Assembly: GCA_965212125.1 (NCBI GenBank)
Contig: OZ243045.1
Location: 1,550,001 to 1,614,000, forward strand
Origin: CAYRJD01 sp965212125
GTDB lineage: Bacteria > Actinomycetota > Acidimicrobiia > Acidimicrobiales > Poriferisodalaceae
Direction of reading: 5' to 3'
Length of the DNA stretch: 64,000 nt
The notes beneath the pieces were generated by a model, which ran no database searches, was not told the origin of the DNA, and worked only from the letters and a program-made list of their open reading frames with translations. Position 1 is the stretch's first letter. Each line of letters begins with the position of its first letter. The position numbers and the translations under genes are program-made. Of the stretch, positions 15,454 to 23,871 are shown piece by piece.

Positions 15454-16920
15454 TTATTGAGCCTGGTTTATTGGGTCTGGCTTTGCTGCCGCTGGCTCTG
15501 TCGTCGCGGCTGCCGCTGGCTTCGTCGCGGCTTGATCTGACACTTCTGGATCTGGCAGATCTGGCAGCTGGCCGTCTGGCGCTTCGCACGACAACACCTC
15601 ACGACTTGGAATCAGCCACAGCACGATCGCTATTAGCCCGACCGACGGCATCGATACCAACGCCATGCTCGCACCGATCTGTTGCGCAACCTCTCCCAGT
15701 ATGAATGCACCTAACGGCAAGGCGCCAATAGACATTGACAGCAGCCCCATCGCTCGTCCGCTTTTGCTCAGCGGCACCGCTGTTAGCACGAGGGTTGATT
15801 GGGTTGCAGCGAACAGCCCGATTGCACAGCTTGATGCGAACAAGAAGAAGACAGCCAAAGGCACGTTGGGTGCGGTGCCAAACGGCACCAGCAACATCAT
15901 CGCGGCGATGGCTCCGAACACGTAGGCGCGTCCCCAGCGTCTATGTATGAACCGTGATGTGATTATTGAGCCGGTGATCATGCCGAACCCGGTCATTGAG
16001 GCAATGATTCCGATTTGCGTGGGTGTGGCGTCAAGCCTGTCGCCGACCCGCTGAACGGCCGGGAAATAAGAGAAGTAGAACGCGTTGGCCAGCACGGTGA
16101 TGCCGAGAATGCTGCGCAGCGTGTGGTTGGTGTGCACCAGTCGCAGGCCTTCACGCAGGTCGTGCCAGGTGGTTTGGCGGGCGCCCGGCTCCGCTTCGGG
16201 CGGGAGCACTGACGGAGCTGCCGGGTCGATTACCTCCGGCGCATCGTTTGCGTGCTCCGCCAAAATCTTGGCTTCCGTCGGCACTCCTTGCAGAAACAGC
16301 AAAGCCAGAAACAAGAGCCCAGCTATCACGTAATACGCACCGCCCACTCCGATTGCGTCGGTAACCGTTCCGCCCATCAGGTTGCCGACCGCCGCGCCAG
16401 ACGCAAGCGAAATCGTCTCCAGCGCCATGGCTTTGTGCAGGCTGCGCGGGCCAACTATGTCCAGCACCAGCGCCCGGCGGCTGGTCATGTCGCCCACCCA
16501 GCCGGTGCCAGCCAACAGCAAGAACGGGTACAGCATCCACAGGGTTAGCTGATCCGACCGTTCGGCCAAGCCGATCAGCAGCACCAAGGGGACCATCACC
16601 GCCAGCTGAATCTGCACCGTGCGCAGTCGGTCAAACCGATCTGCGATGACGCCACCCAGTGCGCCCACCAAGAGCAGCGGCGCCCACATAACCGCGCCGG
16701 TTAACTGCACCAGGCGCGGCGAGTCGGTCAGTTCATTGACGTAGTACGCGGAAACAAACGCAATGCCCCAACGCGCCCAATGCCAACAAACGCCGCTAGC
16801 CCACAGTGGGGCAAAGCCGTGTTTGGAAAATACACCTGAAAACAGGCTCCCAAGCGTATAGCCATAAATTCGCTCGTGGCTAGCGGGGGGCGGCGTGATG
16901 CGGCTTGTACTCTCTGGCAC
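15454..16920 (-). CDS. MFS transporter (EntS/MFS_3-like)
   Basis: A 488-residue transporter with about 12 helices and a 40-residue cytoplasmic tail rich in Ala, Pro and Glu. The opening helix (FAPLWASGVCWHWARWGIAFVSAYYVNEL) and the motif ALGGVIADRFDRLRTVQIQ are those of the enterobactin-exporter-like MFS_3 group. Between the two six-helix bundles is a cytoplasmic loop (EVIDPAAPSVLPPEAEPG). The start is GTG 16920, only two bases from the ATG of the divergent gene, so promoter elements must lie within one of the two genes or the start lies further in. Substrate unknown. Confidence 0.82.
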   Translation of the reverse strand: MPESTSRITPPPASHERIYGYTLGSLFSGVFSKHGFAPLWASGVCWHWARWGIAFVSAYYVNELTDSPRLVQLTGAVMWAPLLLVGALGGVIADRFDRLRTVQIQLAVMVPLVLLIGLAERSDQLTLWMLYPFLLLAGTGWVGDMTSRRALVLDIVGPRSLHKAMALETISLASGAAVGNLMGGTVTDAIGVGGAYYVIAGLLFLALLFLQGVPTEAKILAEHANDAPEVIDPAAPSVLPPEAEPGARQTTWHDLREGLRLVHTNHTLRSILGITVLANAFYFSYFPAVQRVGDRLDATPTQIGIIASMTGFGMITGSIITSRFIHRRWGRAYVFGAIAAMMLLVPFGTAPNVPLAVFFLFASSCAIGLFAATQSTLVLTAVPLSKSGRAMGLLSMSIGALPLGAFILGEVAQQIGASMALVSMPSVGLIAIVLWLIPSREVLSCEAPDGQLPDLPDPEVSDQAATKPAAAATTEPAAAKPDPINQAQ

Positions 16921-16922
16921 TT

Positions 16923-17381
16923 ATGCAGTCGCAACAACTACTAACGCAATTTGGCGCCACGCTCGGCGGGCTGTTTCAAGCGTTCCTGATAGCACACATA
17001 GTTTGCGCGGTGGTGGGATTTGGCGGACTGCTAGGGCGCAGATGGCAAGACCACCAAACCCCGCAGGAGGGCAGCGGCAGCGGCCGATCCATCTTGCTGT
17101 ATGAGCTCGCCATATACGGGGTCCCCATTTTTGGTGCAGGCGCAGTCGGATTTGACGACCGCTTTGACTTCAGCCAGATTTGGATAACGCTCGGCTTCCT
17201 CTTCTATGTGATCTGGTTAGGCATCTGGCACGTCGCTCTGCGACCACGCCGACCGCAACCAGACGGCACGCCGACTAGCGGCGTTTCTTCACGCGTCAGA
17301 GGACTTGCTTACGGGGTGTCTGACTTGTTGCTGATAGCAGCGATTTGGGTGATGGTTGTAAAACCGGGCGGCCTGAGCTAG
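16923..17381 (+). CDS. Small integral membrane protein of unknown function
   Basis: A 152-residue protein with four hydrophobic segments: FQAFLIAHIVCAVVGFGGLL, a second around LAIYGVPIFGAGAVGF, IWITLGFLFYVIWLGIWHVA, and a last one ending LLLIAAIWVMVVKPG. The pattern (a His in the first helix, a loop, a WHVALRP turn) resembles the DUF2269-type integral membrane proteins, but this is a weak guess. ATG 16923 is preferred to an upstream TTG at 16905. It is divergent from the MFS gene and converges on the MATE gene. Confidence 0.7.
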   Translation: MQSQQLLTQFGATLGGLFQAFLIAHIVCAVVGFGGLLGRRWQDHQTPQEGSGSGRSILLYELAIYGVPIFGAGAVGFDDRFDFSQIWITLGFLFYVIWLGIWHVALRPRRPQPDGTPTSGVSSRVRGLAYGVSDLLLIAAIWVMVVKPGGLS

Positions 17382-17412
17382 CGGGCCGGGCTAAGGCCGG
17401 GCTAGCCGAATT

Positions 17413-18720
17413 TCAGACGCCGGTTCGCAGCCAGGCGCCTTGGCGAAATCGCTGCACCAAAGGCACGGCACGGGCGGCCATAAATACCGTGATCGCCAGC
17501 CACACCCAACCCAAGCCCCAGCCGCTGGCCAAGACCGCCAACGCCGCAGCCACAAACACAGATAGCGCGCCGACCATTGCCAGCGCCAAAAACTTGAGGT
17601 CGCCAGCGCCGATCAAGATGCCGTCCAGCGCAAACGCGACACCGTTCAGCGGCTGCATAACGGCCACCCACAAGAACAAAAACGCAGTCAGCGACACCAC
17701 CGCCTGATCGGCGCTGAACACGGTCGCCAATGGCACCGACACTGCCGCTAACGCCACCCCCAGCACCACGCCTAGTTCAACGCTGAGTCCGATCATGCGA
17801 CTGCTGGCTTGGCGTGCGGTTGCGGTATCGCCAGCGCCAAGTGCGTGAGCGACCAGTGCCTGACCCGCGATGGCTACCGCATCCAGCGACAGCGCCAGAA
17901 AGCCCCACACCTCAATGGCGACCTGGTGCGCGGCGACCTGAGTGGTGCCAAGCTGAGCGGCCATAAACACCGCCAACAAAAACGCTCCCCGCAGGGCTGC
18001 GGTGCGCACCAACAGCAACGCTCCCACCTGGGCGTAGCGCGCAAGGCTGGCTAGGCGTGGCCACAGAGAAACGCCGCGCGCTAGGGCGGTGCGGCACACC
18101 ACAACCAGATAGATGGCACCCGCTACCCACTGCGCTATCACCGTTGACCACGCCGACCCGGCCACGCCTAAATCAAGACCGAAAACAAACCACAGCTCCA
18201 CCACTAGGTTCAGCGCGGCGGAGAACACCGCTACCACCAAAGGGGTCACGGTGTCTTGCAGCCCTCGCATGTAGCCGCTGCCGGCCAGCATGACTAGCAG
18301 CGCCGGGAAGCCCAGCAAGCTGATGCGCAGGTAGGTCAGGCCGAACTGTTCCACCGCTGGTTCGGCTCCGAACAAACCCAGAATCGGCACCGCCAGCGCA
18401 GCCACGATCACGCTGATGATCACACCCAGCATCAGCGCCAGCCAGATCGCTTGCACGCCTTGGGTGGTCGCCCGCTCTTGATCGCCGCTGCCTAGCAGGC
18501 GGCCAACCATGCCGGTGGTGCCGTATGCCAAAAAGATCAGCACCGTGTGCAACGTCACCAACACTGCGGTTGCCAGCGCTAGCCCCGCCAGCTGGTTGGT
18601 GCCTATCCGCCCGACGATGATCGTGTCGGTAAGCACGTAGATCGGCTCCGCTAGCAGGGCTCCCAGAGCCGGAACCGCCAGCGCCAAGATGGCTCGGTCA
18701 TGGCGGGTGCGCCTAAACAC
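17413..18720 (-). CDS. MATE-family efflux transporter (DinF-like)
   Basis: A 435-residue protein with about 12 helices in two homologous halves. The N-terminal signature is ILALAVPALGALLAEPIYVL then TDTIIVGRIGTNQLAGLALA; the second half repeats it around AVAIAGQALVAHALGAGD. The family exports cations, drugs or metabolites in exchange for Na+ or H+. The DinF branch is the closest by look. Its GTG start at 18720 lies five bases after the stop of the sugar dehydrogenase gene, so the two are in one operon, a pairing with no obvious functional link. Confidence 0.88.
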   Translation of the reverse strand: MFRRTRHDRAILALAVPALGALLAEPIYVLTDTIIVGRIGTNQLAGLALATAVLVTLHTVLIFLAYGTTGMVGRLLGSGDQERATTQGVQAIWLALMLGVIISVIVAALAVPILGLFGAEPAVEQFGLTYLRISLLGFPALLVMLAGSGYMRGLQDTVTPLVVAVFSAALNLVVELWFVFGLDLGVAGSAWSTVIAQWVAGAIYLVVVCRTALARGVSLWPRLASLARYAQVGALLLVRTAALRGAFLLAVFMAAQLGTTQVAAHQVAIEVWGFLALSLDAVAIAGQALVAHALGAGDTATARQASSRMIGLSVELGVVLGVALAAVSVPLATVFSADQAVVSLTAFLFLWVAVMQPLNGVAFALDGILIGAGDLKFLALAMVGALSVFVAAALAVLASGWGLGWVWLAITVFMAARAVPLVQRFRQGAWLRTGV

Positions 18721-18725
18721 CAGCC

Positions 18726-20165
18726 CTAAATACCAGTAGTCGCAAGCCGATAGATGCCGAACTCCAGATCGATCACATAAAGCTCATCGGCCGGGCCGGA
18801 CACCAGTCCCAATATGCGCTCGGCGGCAACCCCTAGATCCACAACCGGGAGATTTTGCCCGGTGGCGGTGCCGTTGGAACCGGCGGCGGTTTGCCCGGCG
18901 GCGGCGGGATCTAGCGCGAAGAGGCGACCGCCGCAAAGATCCGCCCAAACAAACTGGCCTTGTAAATCCGCCAGCGCGGAGCCGCGATAAACCCGACCAC
19001 CCACCGTTGAACACAAGCCCCGGCCGTGGCGATATGAAAAGTCAGGCTGCCGATGCGGGCGCGACATCTCGCCCACAAATCGGTGATTGCCTTCAAACAC
19101 GTTCCAACCCAAGTCGGCGCCGCCTTCATCAAGGCTCAGCACCGTTATCTCTTCAACGCATTGCTGCCCAACATCGGCCACCCAGAGCTGCTGGTCAACC
19201 GGGTCGTAAGACATCCGGTAAGGGTTACGCACGCCGCTCACCCAGATGCGGTTATCACGGCTGCTGTCCATTGACGACAAATACGGGTTGCCCGGTGCGG
19301 GCTGAACTCGCTGGCCGGCTGGCGCCGCCGGATCAACCGCTAGCCGCAAGACCGCTCCCAGCGGCGTTGAGAGATCTTGCGCGTTGCCTAGCGGGTCGCC
19401 CAATCCGCCGCCATCGCCGAAAGACACATACATATAGCCCTGCGGTCCGAACACGATGTCGCCGCCGTTGTGTTGCGGCGAGGGCTGCTGAATGCGCAGC
19501 AGCTCAATCGTCTCGCCTAGGAGCACTACCTGGTTAGTTATTCCGCTTGCTGGTCGGGTGCGTATTGCGTGTGCGGTTAGCACGCTGGCGCCGTTGCTGG
19601 CGGTGCGGTTCAGATACAGCCACTCAGAGTTGGGGCCGATCGCCATGCCGACCAAACCTTGGTCGTGTTCGGTGGCGGTGTTGGCGCTTAGATCCAACAG
19701 CGGTGGCTCTAACAAGGCTGCCCTGGTGTTGACCGCTCTGGTGTCTGCCGTGCCGCCAGCAGGGCCGCTAGCAGGGTCATCAGCGGAGCCGTCCTCCGGC
19801 ACAACAAACGACCAGACGACACCGTCGCGTGTTCCCACAAATCCGCCCAGTGTCTCGACGAGAGTCTCGCTGGGTGTCTCGGCGGCGGCTGGTCGGTTGA
19901 ATGCCAAGACCGTCGCGCCCGGCAGTTCGAGAAATGCGTCAAGCGCTAACGCTGTGCCAGAGCGCCGCGTAACTTCAAGCTCTGGCAAGCCCGCCGGACA
20001 GGCTGCAGTTGACGCCAGATATTCCACAGTTGTCGTCGAAAACAACAAGCTGGCGTCGCTGGCTCCATCGTCGTTGCTCGTCAAACCCAGCGACACGAAT
20101 GGTGCGGCGACGATTGCTAACAGCAGGAAAACCCACACCGCTACGGCCCACGGCTTAGGTTTCAC
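18726..20165 (-). CDS. PQQ-dependent sugar dehydrogenase-type beta-propeller protein, secreted or anchored
   Basis: A 479-residue protein that begins with a membrane segment (WAVAVWVFLLLAIVAAPFVSL) acting as signal or anchor. The GSDH propeller follows: GLVGMAIGPNSEWLYLNRT, HNGGDIVFGPQGYMYVSFGDGG, VSGVRNPYRMSYDPVDQQLW and VADVGQQCVEEITVL, and the final blade GLCSTVGGRVYRGSAL. These match the glucose/sorbosone dehydrogenase family, which uses PQQ and Ca2+ in soluble sugar dehydrogenases; many members have no proven sugar activity. It is located outside the cytoplasm. The start is GTG 20165. It is the first gene of the unit with the MATE exporter. Confidence 0.85.
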   Translation of the reverse strand: MKPKPWAVAVWVFLLLAIVAAPFVSLGLTSNDDGASDASLLFSTTTVEYLASTAACPAGLPELEVTRRSGTALALDAFLELPGATVLAFNRPAAAETPSETLVETLGGFVGTRDGVVWSFVVPEDGSADDPASGPAGGTADTRAVNTRAALLEPPLLDLSANTATEHDQGLVGMAIGPNSEWLYLNRTASNGASVLTAHAIRTRPASGITNQVVLLGETIELLRIQQPSPQHNGGDIVFGPQGYMYVSFGDGGGLGDPLGNAQDLSTPLGAVLRLAVDPAAPAGQRVQPAPGNPYLSSMDSSRDNRIWVSGVRNPYRMSYDPVDQQLWVADVGQQCVEEITVLSLDEGGADLGWNVFEGNHRFVGEMSRPHRQPDFSYRHGRGLCSTVGGRVYRGSALADLQGQFVWADLCGGRLFALDPAAAGQTAAGSNGTATGQNLPVVDLGVAAERILGLVSGPADELYVIDLEFGIYRLATTGI

Positions 20166-20316
20166 GGCAACAAGTTAGTGCCGCTCGCGATGCCCGCCCG
20201 GCAGCACCCGCGACACCCACCTGGCAACGCCCGCGACACCCACCCGTTACCAAACTAGACGCGCTAGGTTGCGAACCTGGCAGGCAACCGCCACAATGCA
20301 GGCGTGCGCAGGCTAA

Positions 20317-20364
20317 ATGACTCTTCCTCTTTCAGGGGCTCTGTTGGCAGCCTGGTACGCGTAA
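20317..20364 (+). CDS. Possible leader peptide upstream of ilvB (15 residues)
   Basis: ATG 20317 opens a 15-codon frame, MTLPLSGALLAAWYA, with four Leu codons (CTT, CTT, CTG, TTG), ending in TAA at 20362-20364, eight bases before the first leader stem. Short Leu/Val/Ile-rich leader peptides control ilvB in other actinobacteria (for example Corynebacterium) by attenuation. No clear ribosome site precedes it, and the Leu content is modest, so this may be chance. Confidence 0.35.
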   Translation: MTLPLSGALLAAWYA

Positions 20365-20371
20365 CCATCTA

Positions 20372-20430
20372 GGCGAGTGCCGCCCCGCGCTCGCCCAGCT
20401 CCCGCCAGGAGCTTCTGTGTTACGGGGCGG
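20372..20430 (+). promoter_or_regulatory. ilvB leader: Candidate attenuator / structured leader of ilvBNC
   Basis: Three pairings compete or nest in this stretch. Stem A is GGCGAG (20372-20377) with CTCGCC (20390-20395). Stem B is CCGCCCCG (20380-20387, inside the loop of A) with CGGGGCGG (20423-20430). Stem C is AGCTCC (20397-20402) with GGAGCT (20408-20413), nested in B. B and A are either alternatives or form a pseudoknot. There is no T-run after B, so termination may be Rho-dependent or control may be translational. The ilvB ribosome site GGAAG is at 20446-20450. The rest of 20166-20371 shows no other recognised feature except a direct repeat cgcgacaccca near 20209 and 20234. Confidence 0.5.
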
Positions 20431-20456
20431 TTCGCTGATCTCCTTGGAAGAAAATC

Positions 20457-22232
20457 ATGCAACTGACCGGAGCACAAGCCCTCATGAAAGGGCTAGAAAC
20501 ATGCGGCGTAGAAGTTATGTTCGGGCTGCCCGGTGGAGCGATCCTGCCCGTCTACGACCCCGTGCTCGACTCCCCCATCCGTCACATATTGGTGCGCCAC
20601 GAGCAGGGCGCCGGCCACATGGCGCAGGGCTACGCCCAGGTAACTGGCAAGCCAGGCGTGGCGATGGTCACGAGCGGGCCGGCTGCGACCAACATCGTTA
20701 CTCCGCTTTGCGACGCCTACATGGACTCCGTGCCGCTGGTGGTTGTCACCGGCCAGGTCGCACTTACGGCCATCGGCTCAGACGCCTTCCAAGAGGCCGA
20801 CACCACCGGCATCACGATGGCGGTCACCAAGCACAACTACCTGGTAACCAGCGCGGATGACATTCCGCGCATAGTTGCTGAGGCCTTCCACATCGCCACG
20901 ACCGGTCGGCCCGGGCCGGTGCTGATCGACTTCCCTAAAGACATCAGCAACGAGATGATGACGTGGTACTGGCCGGAGGAGATCAACCTGCCGGGCTACA
21001 CCCCGCCCGAAGATGTTGACGAGGTCAAACTCGACGAAGCTGTTGAGATGATCTTGCAAGCCGAGCGGCCGGTTATCTATGCCGGCGGCGGGCTGCTCAA
21101 GGCTCGTGCGGCCGAGGCTCTGCGGGAGTTCGCCGAGCTCACCGACATCTTTGTTGTGACCACCTTGATGGCGCGTGGGGTGTTCCCGGATCGGCACCCG
21201 CTGTGTCTGGGGATGCCTGGCATGCACGGCAACTACACCGCTGTTACTGCGCTGCAACGAGCGGACCTGCTGATCAACTTCGGCGCCCGGTTTGACGACC
21301 GCGTTACCGGCAACCCGGCGCATTTTGCACCCGAGGCCAAGGTGATCCACGTGGACATTGACCCGGCCGAGCACGGCAAGGTGCGCGTGCCGGAGATAGC
21401 GATTGCCGCCGACGCCAAGGCGGCGATCGAAGGCCTGACCGAGAAGCTGCGGGCGCGCCTGGCAGGCGACGGCGCGGGCGCGGGCGGCAGTTCGGGCGGT
21501 GGCGGTGCTGATCGTGACGCTTGGAAATCCACCATCTCCGGCTGGCGTGAGCAGTTCCCGCTGCATTACGACCAAGCCAGCGAGGGTGTGCCGCTCAAGC
21601 CGCAATACGTCGTTGAGCAGCTGCGCGACAACTCTCCCGAAGACACCATCGTTGTGTCGGGCGTGGGGCAACACCAGATGTGGGCCAGCCAGTACTGGAA
21701 GTTTGACTATCCCTACACCTGGGTGAACTCAGGCGGTCTTGGCACGATGGGCTTCGCCGTGCCGGCTGCGATAGGCGCCAAGGTCGGACAGCCCGACCGC
21801 ACGGTGTGGGCTATCGACGGCGACGGCTGCTTTCAGATGACCGCGCAAGAACTCATCAGCGCGGCGGCCGAAAAAATCCCCGTGAAGATCGCCATTCTCA
21901 ACAACGCCTACCTCGGCATGGTTCGCCAGTGGCAGGAGCTTTTTTACGACAAGCGCTACAGCGAGGTGTATCTCAGCGCCGACCACCCCAACTATGTGGC
22001 GTGGGCGGAGGCGATGGGCTGCCATGGCATCCGGGTGGATTCGGCCGAGGAGGTTGCGCCAGCCATTCAGAAGGCGAACTCCATCAACGATCGGCCGGTG
22101 GTGATCGACTTCCGAGTGGATGAAGACGAGAAGGTCTATCCGATGGTGCCGGCGGGCGGCTCCAACGACGACATCATTCTTGATTCCAGCGGAGACGGGG
22201 ACGCCGCGGCCAAGGGGTCTGCTCCTTCATGA
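20457..22232 (+). CDS. ilvB: Acetolactate synthase large (catalytic) subunit
   Basis: Thiamine-diphosphate enzyme making 2-acetolactate from pyruvate or 2-aceto-2-hydroxybutyrate from pyruvate and 2-oxobutyrate, the first common step of valine/isoleucine synthesis. The 591 residues include FGLPGGAILPVYD, the catalytic Glu in RHEQGAGHMAQGYA, FQEADTTGITMAVTKHNYLV, and the ThDP motif GDGCFQMTAQEL ending at NNAYLGMVRQWQ. A Gly/Ala-rich insert of about 15 residues (near 340) sits in the linker between the central and C-terminal domains. Start ATG 20457 has GGAAG six bases upstream. It is followed by ilvN with a four-base ATGA overlap, hence translational coupling. Confidence 0.97.
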   Translation: MQLTGAQALMKGLETCGVEVMFGLPGGAILPVYDPVLDSPIRHILVRHEQGAGHMAQGYAQVTGKPGVAMVTSGPAATNIVTPLCDAYMDSVPLVVVTGQVALTAIGSDAFQEADTTGITMAVTKHNYLVTSADDIPRIVAEAFHIATTGRPGPVLIDFPKDISNEMMTWYWPEEINLPGYTPPEDVDEVKLDEAVEMILQAERPVIYAGGGLLKARAAEALREFAELTDIFVVTTLMARGVFPDRHPLCLGMPGMHGNYTAVTALQRADLLINFGARFDDRVTGNPAHFAPEAKVIHVDIDPAEHGKVRVPEIAIAADAKAAIEGLTEKLRARLAGDGAGAGGSSGGGGADRDAWKSTISGWREQFPLHYDQASEGVPLKPQYVVEQLRDNSPEDTIVVSGVGQHQMWASQYWKFDYPYTWVNSGGLGTMGFAVPAAIGAKVGQPDRTVWAIDGDGCFQMTAQELISAAAEKIPVKIAILNNAYLGMVRQWQELFYDKRYSEVYLSADHPNYVAWAEAMGCHGIRVDSAEEVAPAIQKANSINDRPVVIDFRVDEDEKVYPMVPAGGSNDDIILDSSGDGDAAAKGSAPS

Positions 22233-22816
22233 GCGCGAGCCCCGACACGAGCGCGAGCCCCGACACGAGCGCGACGAACCCGGAGCCCGAGCTACACATC
22301 CTGGCCGCCATTGTTGAGAACAAGTTCGGCGTGCTGGCACGCATTACGGGTCTGTTCAGCCGGCGCGGCTTCAACATTGTTTCTTTGGCGGTGGCGGCGA
22401 CCGAAGATCCGGGCTACAGCCGAATCACCATCGTGATTGATGTGGACGACACCAACGTCAGCCAAATCGCCAAGCAGCTCAACAAGCTGATCAACGTGAT
22501 ACAGATCAGCGAGCTGACGCCGGCTGGCTCCGTTGAGCGCGAGCTGATGCTGGCACGCATTGAGCTAGGCGGGCAGGCGGGCGGTGCCAGTGCGGACACC
22601 CGAGCCGACGTCGAGCAGATCTTGCAGCAGTTTGACGGCAGAGTGGTTGACGCCACCGCCGAAGAGCTGATCGTCAGCGTCACCGCCTCGCCCGAAGAAA
22701 TTGAGCAATGCGTCAGCGAGCTGTCGCAGTTCGGCATCAAGGTTTTGCAGCGCACCGGCCGAATCGCCGTGCGTAAGCTCTCCGAGCCGCAGCCGCCGAT
22801 AACCCAAGCGCACTAG
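22229..22816 (+). CDS. ilvN: Acetolactate synthase small (regulatory) subunit
   Basis: Regulatory ACT-domain subunit that activates IlvB and gives valine feedback inhibition. The N-terminal ACT domain runs from LHILAAIVENKFGVLARITG through FSRRGFNIVSLAVAATEDPG; the C-terminal half (REL MLARIELGG, EIEQCVSELSQFGIKVLQRTGRIAV) completes the about 165-residue family length. The first about 17 residues come from an 18-bp DNA tandem repeat (22231-22266) and probably are an unstructured addition, so a longer-than-usual 195-residue protein results. Start ATG 22229 overlaps the ilvB stop. Confidence 0.95.
   Translation: MSASPDTSASPDTSATNPEPELHILAAIVENKFGVLARITGLFSRRGFNIVSLAVAATEDPGYSRITIVIDVDDTNVSQIAKQLNKLINVIQISELTPAGSVERELMLARIELGGQAGGASADTRADVEQILQQFDGRVVDATAEELIVSVTASPEEIEQCVSELSQFGIKVLQRTGRIAVRKLSEPQPPITQAH
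22231..22266. repeat. 18-bp tandem repeat at the ilvB/ilvN junction
   Basis: gagcgcgagccccgacac occurs at 22231-22248 and 22249-22266 and a partial third unit begins at 22267. It straddles the coupled stop/start and encodes the first residues of IlvN (SASPDT twice). Confidence 0.9.
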
Positions 22817-22833
22817 CAACAGAAAGGGCAGCA

Positions 22834-23871
22834 ATGGCCGCCACTATTTATTACGACCAAGATGCGGATCTGGCCACGCTGGCCGGCCGCACCGTCGCCA
22901 TCATGGGCTACGGATCGCAGGGACACGCCCACGCGCTGAACCTGCGCGACAGCGGCGTTGACGTGATCGTGGGGCTGCGCGACGGATCTTCTTCGCGCGC
23001 CAAAGCCACCGACGAAGGACTGGCCGTTGGCACGGTGGCCGAGGCAGCCACGCAGGCCGACATCGTCATGATGGCTCTGCCCGACACCGAGCAGGCAGCC
23101 ATCTACGAAGAGTCCATAGCGCCGCACCTGGTCGCCGGCAACGCCTTGGCGTTCTCGCACGGGTTCAACATCCATTTCGGCCAGATCAAACCGGCCGCCG
23201 ACGTGGACGTTTGGATGATCGCACCCAAGAGCCCCGGCCACAACGTGCGGCGCACCTACGTTGAGGGCGGCGGCGTGCCTTCGCTGGTTGCCGTTCATCA
23301 AGACGCCAGCGGCAACGCGCAGCCGGACGCACTCGCATACGCGAAAGGCATCGGCAGCACGCGCGCAGGCGTGCTTACAACCACGTTTGCCGAGGAAACC
23401 GAAACCGACCTTTTCGGCGAGCAGGTGGTGTTGTGCGGCGGGCTAACCGAGCTGATCCGTGCCGGTTACGAGACCTTGGTGGATGCCGGCTACCAGCCCG
23501 AATCTGCCTATTTTGAAACCCTGCATGAGGTGAAGCTGATCGTGGACTTCATCTACGAGGCTGGCATTTCCGGCATGCGCTATTCCATTTCCACCACCGC
23601 CGAGTACGGCGACATGACCCGCGGGCCGCGCATCATCAACGAGCAGACGCGCAAGGAGATGCGGCGGATTCTCACCGAGATTCAGGACGGAACTTTTGCG
23701 CGTGAGTGGATTGATGAAAACCGCAAGGGTTTGGCTGAGTACAAGCGCTTGGTGGAAGAGGGCAAGCAGCATCCGATCGAAAAGATCGGTCGTGAGCTGC
23801 GGGCGATGATGCCGTGGATTACCGAAGGCCGCCAGGATGTGGAAGACGCTTCCGGCGGTGGGGTTAGCTAG
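22834..23871 (+). CDS. ilvC: Ketol-acid reductoisomerase
   Basis: Class I enzyme (345 residues) isomerising and reducing acetolactate/acetohydroxybutyrate with NADPH and Mg2+ in valine and isoleucine synthesis. The Rossmann motif is GYGSQGHAHALNLRDSG, with the cofactor loop GLRDGSSSRAKA whose Ser/Arg residues suit NADPH. The knotted C-terminal domain has the Mg-binding DLFGEQVVLCGG, the Glu-rich LHEVKLIVDFIYEAGISGMR, and SISTTAEYGDMTRG. It is 17 bases after ilvN, with agaaagg as ribosome site, completing ilvBNC. Its 3' end overlaps the convergent serC stop by eight bases. Confidence 0.97.
   Translation: MAATIYYDQDADLATLAGRTVAIMGYGSQGHAHALNLRDSGVDVIVGLRDGSSSRAKATDEGLAVGTVAEAATQADIVMMALPDTEQAAIYEESIAPHLVAGNALAFSHGFNIHFGQIKPAADVDVWMIAPKSPGHNVRRTYVEGGGVPSLVAVHQDASGNAQPDALAYAKGIGSTRAGVLTTTFAEETETDLFGEQVVLCGGLTELIRAGYETLVDAGYQPESAYFETLHEVKLIVDFIYEAGISGMRYSISTTAEYGDMTRGPRIINEQTRKEMRRILTEIQDGTFAREWIDENRKGLAEYKRLVEEGKQHPIEKIGRELRAMMPWITEGRQDVEDASGGGVS

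Noticed and set aside
20166..20456. T-box or other known riboswitch ahead of ilvB
   Set aside because: No T-box core sequence, no specifier loop and no ordinary terminator with T-run were found.
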